Shown: piece after piece, positions 1 through 7,219 of the stretch
How the letters are laid out: every line of letters starts with the position of its first letter
How positions within the stretch are numbered: position 1 is the first letter of the stretch
Assembly (NCBI GenBank): GCA_963760935.1
Contig: CAVXFB010000003.1
Coordinates: 806,001-870,000 of the forward strand
From: CAVXFB01 sp963760935
GTDB taxonomy: Bacteria > Planctomycetota > Planctomycetia > Pirellulales > Thermoguttaceae
Direction: 5' to 3'
Length of the DNA: 64,000 bases
The notes under the pieces: model-generated
What the model was told of the DNA's origin: nothing
What the model saw: the letters and a program-made list of their open reading frames with translations, nothing else
Database searches by the model: none
Translations under genes and position numbers: made by a program

Positions 1-1
1 C

Positions 2-1519
2 AGCAACGCCGGCTACGAGATCGACGATCTGGTGGCCCACAGCGGGAAGGGCACCGTTCAACTGACGTGCCGGCGATCGGGCTTCGATGCCGATAGCCCG
101 CTGTCGCTCAATGCCGCCGTGCGTCAATTGGACTTGGATCGTTCGCTGCTGTCCATCTTGCCACCGGCGTTGCAGGATCAATGGCACAAATATCTGCCGG
201 CAGGGACGGTGGATGCCGACCTGCAGGTTGCATTCGATGGCCGAACGTGGCATCCGCAAATGGCCGCACGATGTCTCGATGTGTCATTCACCTACCACAA
301 GTTTCCCTACCGCCTCGAACATGGCTCGGGCACCGTGGAGTTGAAGGACGATCGGCTCACGATGAACATCACGGCCTATAGCGGCAGCCAGCCGATTCGC
401 CTCAAGTCCGAGTTCGTTCATCCGTTCGACGGCCCGGTCGGCTCGTTCGAGGCGAAGGGAGACAATATCCAACTCAACGATTCGATCTTGGCAGCGCTGC
501 CCGAGAAATCTCGCGACGTGGCCCGGGCGTTCGATCCCCACGGCACGGTGAACTTCTACATCCAGACCTGGCGCGACAAATCGAACGAGCCGATGCACCG
601 CTTGGTGCAACTGGCCCCCAGCGGGTGTTCGATCCGCTACAAAAAATTCCCTTACCCTCTTTCGAACATTCGCGGCATATTGGAGATGAGAGACGGCGTG
701 TGGACGTTTCGCAATCTCGAGGGCAGCAACGAAAAATCCCGCGTAAGTTTCAAGGGGTGCTTCGGGCCGGGCCTCGAAGGCAATGAATTGGTACTGAGCT
801 TGACGGGCAAGGACGTGTCGCTGAAAGAGGACCTGCGCGACGCGCTCCCCCCTAACATTCAACAGATATGGCACGACATCCGGCCCTCCGGCACGATCGA
901 CGTCACGGCCGAGATCCGGTACCTCGCCGAACAAAAGGCGTTCAGCGTCGACGTCCGGGCCGAGCCTCAGCCGAGCAATGTGTCAATTGAACTCGTCCGT
1001 TTCCCATATCGCCTCGATCATCTTCAGGGCGTTCTTCAATACCACGACCGGCACGTTACCATCCAAGGCTTCAAGGCTACGCATGGCGACGTGAAGATTT
1101 CGACCGATGCGGACTGCGATTTCCAGCCCGATGGTCGCTGGAGCATCCGTTTCACAAAACTTTGGGCCGAGCGAATGCTGGCCGACCGCGAGTTGACTCA
1201 GGCCCTGCCCGAACGGCTCCGCCAAGCCGTCGAGGAGCTAAAACCGACCGGACCGCTCAGTCTCAGCGGGAATCTCGACTTCAAACAGACCGGCGCGAGA
1301 CGAGCCGCTGCATTCGCGCTGGAATGTGCGGCTCGGATTGCAGCAATCGAACGTCCATTGCGGCGGCATTCTCGCGGAGAACGTTCACGGGGTGATTTCA
1401 CTGCAAGGGCAGAGCGACGGGCAGCACATTCAGTCGCGTGGCGAGTTGGCCCTCGACTCGCTGAACTACAGAGACTGTCAGTTTACGGAAGTAATGGGCC
1501 CGATCTGGATCAACGATAG
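2..1519 (+). CDS. AsmA-like envelope protein, middle part (left-truncated, frameshifted)
   Basis: The reading frame is open from the left edge, so the start lies outside the window. The protein is built from repeated AsmA-like blocks: a short FPYxL motif followed by about 30 residues of alternating polar and hydrophobic strands occurs three times (near bases 300, 645 and 1005). AsmA-like proteins of bacteria are large, anchored in the inner membrane and span the periplasm, and are thought to move lipids to the outer membrane or support outer-membrane assembly; that role is inferred from family. Homology ends near base 1295, after which this frame turns into arginine-rich nonsense. The AsmA-like sequence resumes in the next frame and continues in the following entry, so the two were one gene. 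A single extra base around 1290-1300 explains the break. Confidence 0.75.
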   Translation, partial: SNAGYEIDDLVAHSGKGTVQLTCRRSGFDADSPLSLNAAVRQLDLDRSLLSILPPALQDQWHKYLPAGTVDADLQVAFDGRTWHPQMAARCLDVSFTYHKFPYRLEHGSGTVELKDDRLTMNITAYSGSQPIRLKSEFVHPFDGPVGSFEAKGDNIQLNDSILAALPEKSRDVARAFDPHGTVNFYIQTWRDKSNEPMHRLVQLAPSGCSIRYKKFPYPLSNIRGILEMRDGVWTFRNLEGSNEKSRVSFKGCFGPGLEGNELVLSLTGKDVSLKEDLRDALPPNIQQIWHDIRPSGTIDVTAEIRYLAEQKAFSVDVRAEPQPSNVSIELVRFPYRLDHLQGVLQYHDRHVTIQGFKATHGDVKISTDADCDFQPDGRWSIRFTKLWAERMLADRELTQALPERLRQAVEELKPTGPLSLSGNLDFKQTGARRAAAFALECAARIAAIERPLRRHSRGERSRGDFTARAERRAAHSVAWRVGPRLAELQRLSVYGSNGPDLDQR

Positions 1520-2243
1520 CCAGGTGCTGTTGGGCGCCTGGGTCGATCGACGCAATAATGTTGCCATGGTCTCCGCGACGACCGGTCAACCCCAGACGCC
1601 GCGGTCGATTACGGCCAAGCTATTTGGCGGCGCACTGGCGATCGAGGAGGGATGGATCACTCTGGGACCAGAGCCGCGATACGCGGTCAAGGCCCAGTTG
1701 ACCAATGGCGATCTTGCCCTCTGTGCGCGCGAAGTCGGCGCGTCGCGTCGCAATCTGCAAGGCACTGTCTTCGCCACGACACTCTTGACTGGCAGCGGGC
1801 GCAGCCGCAACGCGTTGCTGGGAAAGGGTACGGTCCGCCTTTCCGACGGCAACGTCTATGAACTGCCTGTGATGTTTGCCTTGCTGAAACTGCTGGGCAT
1901 CCGCCCGCCCGATCAGAATGCCTTTAGCGCCGCCACGATCGACTACCGCATCGAAGGAGAGCACATCTACTTCGATCGCATCGATTTTCGGGGGGACGTC
2001 ATCAGCCTGCGCGGCGAAGGGCAAATGGATTTCCAGTCGCAGCTCGATCTGACGTTTTCCACGAAGGTTGGTTCCGGCGAGATCGCGCTGCCGTTTGTCA
2101 ACCAGTTGTTCAAGGGCGCCAGCGAACAAATCATGGTGATCCACGTTGGCGGTACGCTGCAGAACCCCGAGACCCGCCGAGAAGCGCTGCCCGGCGTCAA
2201 TCGCGTGCTGCAACAATTGAACGGGGGAAGTAGTGAAAAGTAG
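1326..2243 (+). CDS. AsmA-like protein, C-terminal part (continuation after frameshift)
   Basis: This is the C-terminal domain of the same AsmA-like protein. In this frame the sequence can be read upstream of the first ATG back to about base 1295 and joins smoothly to the preceding part. It ends with the usual AsmA C-terminal region: a GKGTVRL strand, a hydrophobic stretch MFALLKLLGI, and the 'FSAATIDYRIEG' and 'GEGQMDF' strands that form the closing beta sheet. The last residues are polar (NGGSSEK) and the stop is clean. The ATG at 1326 is only the first methionine after the shift, not a likely natural start. Whether the shift is real or a sequence error cannot be told here. Confidence 0.75.
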   Translation: MRLGLQQSNVHCGGILAENVHGVISLQGQSDGQHIQSRGELALDSLNYRDCQFTEVMGPIWINDSQVLLGAWVDRRNNVAMVSATTGQPQTPRSITAKLFGGALAIEEGWITLGPEPRYAVKAQLTNGDLALCAREVGASRRNLQGTVFATTLLTGSGRSRNALLGKGTVRLSDGNVYELPVMFALLKLLGIRPPDQNAFSAATIDYRIEGEHIYFDRIDFRGDVISLRGEGQMDFQSQLDLTFSTKVGSGEIALPFVNQLFKGASEQIMVIHVGGTLQNPETRREALPGVNRVLQQLNGGSSEK

Positions 2244-2303
2244 ATGCGGTTTCGCAGTCGCCGATACGGTGGCCCCCCTGCCCCTGACCCTCAAAATACT
2301 CCC

Positions 2304-2618
2304 ATGAGCATCGGACCCTTGATAACTCCTGCCAGCGCCGCTGGCGTGCCGTTGGCCCGAACAAAGGGGACGGAAGTCGATCGCGCCGCGGTGGAGGTCG
2401 GCGCGCAGCAGCGGGCAGTGTACCATGGAGAGGAGGCCGAGGCCGCCGCGAGTGTCGGCGAGCCCGACGGTGAGCACCACGAAACGGCCGAGCGCGACGC
2501 CGATGGCCGACTGCCGTGGGATCAGCCGGATGCAAAAAAGAACGACACAACGGCCGTCCAGCGGCCGAGCAAAGACCCGACCGGCCAGAGCGGCAACTTC
2601 CTCGACTTGACCGGCTAG
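2304..2618 (+). CDS. Small acidic orphan protein
   Basis: This 104-residue reading frame fills the gap between the AsmA-like gene and dapF. It starts at an ATG (MSIGPLITP) and is rich in Glu, Asp and Ala in its middle, with a short 'ERDADGR' segment and an ending 'NFLDLTG'. No fold or function is recognised and there are no membrane segments. I favour it as a real gene because it fills the gap in the same direction, is acidic rather than arginine-rich as shadow frames here usually are, and ends 11 bases before the dapF start. The competing minus-strand frames over this region look like shadows. No clear ribosome binding site is visible. Confidence 0.5.
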   Translation: MSIGPLITPASAAGVPLARTKGTEVDRAAVEVGAQQRAVYHGEEAEAAASVGEPDGEHHETAERDADGRLPWDQPDAKKNDTTAVQRPSKDPTGQSGNFLDLTG

Positions 2619-2629
2619 GAGCCAACGTG

Positions 2630-3478
2630 ATGCGGTTTACAAAAATGCAAGGCGCCGGCAATGACTATATCTATGTCAATTGCTTTGCAGAGCCGTTGCC
2701 GGCAGACCCCGCCGAGCTTGCCCGTCGCGTGTCGGATCGTCATTTTGGCATTGGCGGCGATGGCCTGATATTGATCTGTCCGAGCGACTCGGCCGATGCC
2801 CGGATGCGCATGTTCAATGCCGATGGTTCCGAATCTGAAATGTGCGGCAACGGCGTGCGATGCGTCGCGAAGTACGTCTACGACCACGGTATCTGTCGCA
2901 AGCAGACATTGCAGATTGAAACTGGCCGCGGTGTGCTGGAACTGCGGGTCGAACTCGTCAACGGAAAGGTCGAGCGCGTCCGAGTCGATATGGGCGAGCC
3001 AATCCTCGAACCGTCGAAGGTTCCGACCACCCTGCCCGGCAATTCCGCATTGCCCGGGAGCCCGGCTGCCAATGTCGACCTCGATCTGGGCGAATGCCGG
3101 CTGCAAGTTACGTGTGTGTCGATGGGCAATCCACATTGCATCACGTTTGTTGACGAACCGACCGATCGCTGGGTGCTATCGATCGGTCCGAAGATCGAAA
3201 CGGACGTGCATTTCCCCAATCGCGTCAACGCAGAGTTCGCCCAAATTCTTTCACCAACCGAGGTGCGGATGCGCGTCTGGGAACGCGGATCGGGCGAAAC
3301 TCTCGCCTGTGGCACCGGGGCCTGCGCCGTCTGCGTGGCAGGCGCCTTGACCGGACGGACGCAACGCAAGATCATCGCTCATCTGCCCGGTGGCGATCTC
3401 GAACTGGAGTGGGCTGACGACAATCGTGTATACATGACCGGTCCGGCCGTGGAAGTCTTTAGCGGCGAGTGGCAGTAA
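2630..3478 (+). CDS. dapF: Diaminopimelate epimerase
   Basis: DapF interconverts LL- and meso-diaminopimelate in the lysine and peptidoglycan pathway of the cytoplasm. The 282-residue protein has the family length and both active-site cysteines: Cys72 in MCGNGVRC and Cys227 in ACGTGACA. The N-terminus MRFTKMQGAGNDY is typical. The start at 2630 is chosen because a TAGGAG ribosome binding site sits just upstream and because the longer frame back to 2516 gives only arginine-rich noise. It is followed at 40 bases by an acyltransferase gene and then xseA on the same strand, so these may be co-transcribed. Presence of dapF fits the finding that many planctomycetes make peptidoglycan. Confidence 0.96.
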   Translation: MRFTKMQGAGNDYIYVNCFAEPLPADPAELARRVSDRHFGIGGDGLILICPSDSADARMRMFNADGSESEMCGNGVRCVAKYVYDHGICRKQTLQIETGRGVLELRVELVNGKVERVRVDMGEPILEPSKVPTTLPGNSALPGSPAANVDLDLGECRLQVTCVSMGNPHCITFVDEPTDRWVLSIGPKIETDVHFPNRVNAEFAQILSPTEVRMRVWERGSGETLACGTGACAVCVAGALTGRTQRKIIAHLPGGDLELEWADDNRVYMTGPAVEVFSGEWQ

Positions 3479-3518
3479 TTGCCCCGTCTTTTCGTTCACC
3501 TCTCCTCGGTCCTGTAGC

Positions 3519-4238
3519 ATGAAGCTCCAAAGCCCTTTCCTCAACCAGATCGGCGGTCTGTTGGGCTCGGCGGCAGTCCGCTCGTGGATGAGCACGCTCG
3601 AATACAAGGTTGCCTACTACGATCGCGTCATCGACCCCATCTTTCCCCAGTGTCGCGGACAAAAGATCTACATTTTTTGGCACGAATATATTCTCTTCCC
3701 GCTGTATTTGCGTGGACACTGTAACCTTGCGATGTTGCTAAGCCGCCATCGCGACGCGGAGATTCTTTCGCATGCGGCTCATCACTTGGGTTTCGATTTC
3801 GTTCGTGGCTCGACGAACCGCGGCGGCGTAACGGCCCTTCGCGAGTTGTTGGCAAAGAGCCGGAATATGCATCTGACGATCACGCCCGACGGCCCGCGCG
3901 GCCCGCGTCGGCGTCTTGCCCCCGGCTGCATCTACTTGGCCTCGAAGCTCGGGTTGCCGCTGGTGGCGATGGGCTACGGGTACGATCGTCCCTGGCGTGT
4001 CCGAAGCGCCTGGGACCAATTTGCCATCCCCCGCCCCCACAGCCGCGCCCGCGCCGTTCCAAGTGGCGAAATCTTCGTGCCGCCGAACCTCGATCGCGAG
4101 GGCCTCGAACACTTCCGCGACAAGATCGAGCAACTTCTCAATCGCCTCACGGCCGAAGCCGAAGCCTGGGCCGAAGCCGGAACACGGCGCGCCGGACAAA
4201 CAAATCTCGACCGCCGCGGCCGCCCCTTGAGACGTTAG
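3519..4238 (+). CDS. DUF374 / lysophospholipid acyltransferase-like protein
   Basis: The 239-residue protein belongs to the DUF374 branch of the glycerolipid acyltransferase superfamily, which in characterised relatives moves acyl chains onto lipid A or lysophospholipids at the inner membrane. The family marks are FWHEY (the HX4D-like catalytic block in altered form), GFDFVRGSTNRGG, and TPDGPRGPRR, followed by GCIYLASKLGLPLV. There is no clear signal peptide. The C-terminus is a charged, alanine- and glutamate-rich helix. A second, more distant DUF374 gene lies at 52106-52786 on the other strand, so the genome carries at least two. The actual acceptor is unknown. Confidence 0.85.
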   Translation: MKLQSPFLNQIGGLLGSAAVRSWMSTLEYKVAYYDRVIDPIFPQCRGQKIYIFWHEYILFPLYLRGHCNLAMLLSRHRDAEILSHAAHHLGFDFVRGSTNRGGVTALRELLAKSRNMHLTITPDGPRGPRRRLAPGCIYLASKLGLPLVAMGYGYDRPWRVRSAWDQFAIPRPHSRARAVPSGEIFVPPNLDREGLEHFRDKIEQLLNRLTAEAEAWAEAGTRRAGQTNLDRRGRPLRR

Positions 4239-4280
4239 GGTGGCTTTCCCAGCTAAGCGATTGTATCATGCTTAACAATC

Positions 4281-5501
4281 ATGCTTTCTGTAGACCTTAG
4301 CACACATCGCCCGCTTTCCGTTTGCGAACTTACCTCGCAGATCAAGGACCTGCTCGAGGCCGCGTTCCCGGAGGTGTGGGTATCCGGCGAAGTGTCAAAC
4401 TTCACTCGGCCGCAGTCCGGCCACTGTTATATGACACTCAAGGACGATCGGGCCCAACTGAAGGCCGTGATGTGGCGTGGAGCGGCCGCGCGATTGCGGT
4501 TCGGGTTGCACGATGGTTTAGAAGTGATTTGTCGCGGACGGCTCGACGTCTATTTGCCACGAGGCAGCTACCAGTTGATCATCGAGGACATCGTACCGCG
4601 TGGCGTGGGGGCGTTGGAACTGGCGCTACGGCAACTCCGCGAAAAGCTGGCTCGCGAAGGACTCTTCGATCCCGCACGCAAGCGGCCGCTGCCTTCGCTG
4701 GCGCGGCGAATCGCGGTGGTGACCAGCCCGACGGGCGCGGCCATCAGGGACTTCCTCCAGGTGCTTGGCCGGCGTTGGCGCGGGGCAGACGTGTTGGTGG
4801 TGCCCGTTCGCGTGCAAGGCGAAGGAGCAGCCGCCGAGATCGCCGCCGCCATCGCAACGGTCAATGGCCTCGACCCGCCGGTCGATTGCCTGGTGGTTAC
4901 TCGCGGCGGCGGCAGCATGGAAGACCTTTGGGCGTTCAATGAAGAGCCCGTGGTCCGCGCCATCGCGGTCTCGCGGGTTCCGGTGATTTCGGCCGTGGGG
5001 CATGAAATCGATGTAACGCTGTCCGATCTGGCAGCGGATGTGCGGGCGTTGACGCCCAGCGAGGCGGCCGAACTGGCCGCGCCGGCGGCTGAAGAACTCG
5101 CCGCACAATTGTGGCAAGTCCAGCAACGGCTGGCCTCGGCGCTTCGCTCCCGAGCAAGCTCGGCTCGCTCCCGCCTCGATGCCCTGGCCCGACACACCGC
5201 CTTTCGCCGCCCCTACGACCGAATCTTTGAGTTGGGCCGGCGGTTGGACGAATTGGACGCGCGGCTGCTGCGAGCCAGCCATGGATTCCTCCGTCTCGCC
5301 CGACGGCAGACCGACACGGCCGCGGGACGGCTCGAATCGCTCAGTCCGCTGGCCGTCCTTGGCCGCGGCTATAGCATTACACAGCGGATGGCCGATGGCC
5401 AGGTGATCCGTGCCGCCGAGCAACTCTCCAATGGCGAGCAAATTACAACGCGGTTCGTTCGCGGCCAAGTAATTAGTCGCGTGGAGCGGGTTGACGCGTA
5501 A
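4281..5501 (+). CDS. xseA: Exodeoxyribonuclease VII large subunit
   Basis: XseA is the catalytic large subunit of exonuclease VII, which degrades single-stranded DNA in both directions. At 406 residues it is slightly short for the family. The N-terminal OB-fold (about residues 10-100) carries VWVSGEVSNF and GHCYMTLKDD; the catalytic region (about 120-310) has VVTSPTGAAIRDFLQV, VTRGGGSMEDLWAFN and SAVGHEID; the C-terminus is a long helical region ending in the LSPLAVLGRGYSI block. The gene for the small subunit XseB, often adjacent, is not next to it: a methyltransferase starts 7 bases after the stop. Confidence 0.96.
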   Translation: MLSVDLSTHRPLSVCELTSQIKDLLEAAFPEVWVSGEVSNFTRPQSGHCYMTLKDDRAQLKAVMWRGAAARLRFGLHDGLEVICRGRLDVYLPRGSYQLIIEDIVPRGVGALELALRQLREKLAREGLFDPARKRPLPSLARRIAVVTSPTGAAIRDFLQVLGRRWRGADVLVVPVRVQGEGAAAEIAAAIATVNGLDPPVDCLVVTRGGGSMEDLWAFNEEPVVRAIAVSRVPVISAVGHEIDVTLSDLAADVRALTPSEAAELAAPAAEELAAQLWQVQQRLASALRSRASSARSRLDALARHTAFRRPYDRIFELGRRLDELDARLLRASHGFLRLARRQTDTAAGRLESLSPLAVLGRGYSITQRMADGQVIRAAEQLSNGEQITTRFVRGQVISRVERVDA

Positions 5502-5507
5502 GCAAAG

Positions 5508-6248
5508 ATGTTCGACGACCTTTCCGATATCTATGACGCGATTGTCGATTGGCCGAAGCGGCTGGCCCACGAGGGCCCATTCTATCGGCGACTGTTCGAG
5601 CGGCACAAAGTGCGAAGCGTGCTTGACGTAGCCTGCGGCACCGGACGCCATGCGGCCATGTTTCAGTCGTGGGGTTTGCAGGTCGAGGCCGCAGACGTGA
5701 GCCCGTCGATGATTGAGCGTGCCCGAAGACTCTTTGGCGAGCAGCCCGGGCTGCGGTGGGTCGTGCGCGGATTTGACGAAAACATTCCGAACGTCGAGCC
5801 GTTTGACGCGGCCATCTGTGTGGGCAACTCTCTGCCGCTTGCGGACGACATGGCGACGGTCGAAAAGGCCCTTCGCCAAATGCTAGCCGCAGTGCATCAA
5901 GGCGGCGTGCTCGTCGTCCAAGTCTTGAATTTGTGGCGACTGCCGGACGGCCCGTGCTTTTGGCAAAAGAGCCAGCGGGCGAACTTGCCAGAAGGCGAGG
6001 CACTTATCATCAAAGGGGTGCATCGTTGCGGCTCGCGCGGTTATGTCGAACTGATCGTAACGCCAGCCGTGGGAGGTAGCTTCGCCAAGACGGAGTCCGT
6101 GCAGTTATTGGGATTCAACGCTGCAGAGTTGGAGTCGATGACGCACGCCGCCGGCGGCAGCGATATTCGCTTCTTCGGCGGCTATCAGGATCAGCCGTAC
6201 GAGCGCGAGAAGAGCACCGATCTGTTGATGGTAGCGCAGCGGCAGTAG
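5508..6248 (+). CDS. Class I SAM-dependent methyltransferase
   Basis: A 246-residue methyltransferase of the Rossmann-like class I type. Motif I is LDVACGTGRHA (about residues 37-47), followed by the acidic residue of motif II in EAADVSPSMIERA. Later, FDAAICVGNSL is motif IV. The substrate cannot be read from the sequence. The start is 7 bases after the xseA stop, so the two are almost certainly co-transcribed. The C-terminal half (from about residue 140) is the variable, substrate-specific part and contains a beta-rich stretch with VELIVTPAVGG. Confidence 0.88.
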   Translation: MFDDLSDIYDAIVDWPKRLAHEGPFYRRLFERHKVRSVLDVACGTGRHAAMFQSWGLQVEAADVSPSMIERARRLFGEQPGLRWVVRGFDENIPNVEPFDAAICVGNSLPLADDMATVEKALRQMLAAVHQGGVLVVQVLNLWRLPDGPCFWQKSQRANLPEGEALIIKGVHRCGSRGYVELIVTPAVGGSFAKTESVQLLGFNAAELESMTHAAGGSDIRFFGGYQDQPYEREKSTDLLMVAQRQ

Positions 6249-6302
6249 TCACGGGCTCGATCACCGCCATACGTGGCTGTGTGCCTTTCCCGCGTGCATC
6301 AG

Positions 6303-6515
6303 TTAATGGGTGCACAATTCCAACACGGACGTGCACGGCTCCCACGCGGCCGATGCGACCGGATAAGCGCCGCGGATATTGTCGCGCTGGATGGACATGT
6401 CCGGCGGGGCCGTGAAGCCGAGCTTCACTTTGCCACCGCTGATTTCCAGCACCTTGACCTCGATGCACGCGCCGATGTGCACACACTCGCCGTTGCGGCG
6501 TGATAGAACGAGCAT
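6303..6515 (-). CDS. csrA: Carbon storage regulator CsrA
   Basis: CsrA is a small dimeric RNA-binding protein that blocks or activates translation by binding GGA motifs in mRNA leaders. The 70-residue protein starts MLVLSRRNGECVHIG and carries the family's beta strands EVKVLEISGGKVKLGF and the APPD...QRDNIRG block with the RNA-binding arginine. The ATG at 6515 is preferred over the longer frame because a near-perfect AAGGAGGG ribosome binding site lies just upstream. It follows the BON-domain gene on the same strand with a 37-base gap and probably shares its transcript. The tail after residue 55 is short and not conserved. Confidence 0.94.
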   Translation of the reverse strand: MLVLSRRNGECVHIGACIEVKVLEISGGKVKLGFTAPPDMSIQRDNIRGAYPVASAAWEPCTSVLELCTH

Positions 6516-6552
6516 GGGAAACCCTCCTTGATAACGAACTTGCCTTCGTTGG

Positions 6553-6882
6553 CTAACCGGCTCGGGCCGGCGTAAGCGAGTGTGACCGCTCGACGCCGAC
6601 ACTCCTAGGAACGCTGGGAGTTGAGACTTCCAAGCGATTGTGGACTTCGACGACGCCCGGCACGTTCGCTACGAACGACTGGGCCAGTTGCTTCAAATGG
6701 TAGCTGGGTACCCGGCCGTACAACGTGAGAATGCCGCCAGAAAAATCGCAATCGATGTCGCGAAGCTCAAAATAGGATGACTGCCGCAACGTCGCCCGGG
6801 CGATGTCAGCAATCTCTTGGAACAGCGTGGCGAACGGGTTGGGACGGTCCAGCGTGGCCGTCGTGCGTGGTTTATATGCCAT
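6553..6882 (-). CDS. BON-domain protein
   Basis: A 109-residue protein with one BON domain (about residues 30-90). BON domains are about 60-residue alpha/beta modules found in OsmY-type and mechanosensitive-channel proteins and thought to bind phospholipids. Visible marks are the SGGILTLYGRVPSYHLKQLAQ strand-helix (shown in part) and the later VPGVVEVHNRLEV. There is no signal peptide, which is unusual for periplasmic BON proteins, so it may be cytoplasmic. An AAGGAG ribosome binding site lies 9 bases before the ATG. It is the first gene of a likely two-gene unit with csrA and is divergent from the histidine kinase at 7220. Confidence 0.82.
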   Translation of the reverse strand: MAYKPRTTATLDRPNPFATLFQEIADIARATLRQSSYFELRDIDCDFSGGILTLYGRVPSYHLKQLAQSFVANVPGVVEVHNRLEVSTPSVPRSVGVERSHSLTPARAG

Positions 6883-7219
6883 TGATGTCTTCTCCTTACA
6901 TCGCGTCGTGCAGTGTAGTATTGGCGTCTTCTCGCGAGTCCATTCCCGCTACGAGCATAACGACTGATTGTAGTCACTGCATGTCTACTGCAAATCGAGA
7001 GTTTCATGGCCGCCCTATCCGGCAATTGACCGGGCGATACATCGGGAATCCCCCTACCACGGTCGGCGGATGCCGTCGACAAAAGGCCCGACAGAGCAAC
7101 GACGGCCGAACATCGCGACGGTGCCGCCCAACATCTGCTGACAAACAGCGCGCTGGTGTGTAAACTAGGAGGCATCTTCCCTGTCTTTTATTCACTCTTA
7201 GCGCCCCTGAGGACGCTCT
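6883..7219. other. Divergent intergenic region
   Basis: This 337-base gap separates the BON/csrA unit (leftward) from the signalling operon (rightward) and must hold both promoters. I do not see a convincing -35/-10 pair for either side. Small reading frames here are arginine-rich and look like noise. Confidence 0.4.

Noticed and set aside
1620..2661. Minus-strand frames between the AsmA-like gene and dapF
   Set aside because: Arginine/alanine-rich with no family traits; the + strand acidic frame is the better candidate.
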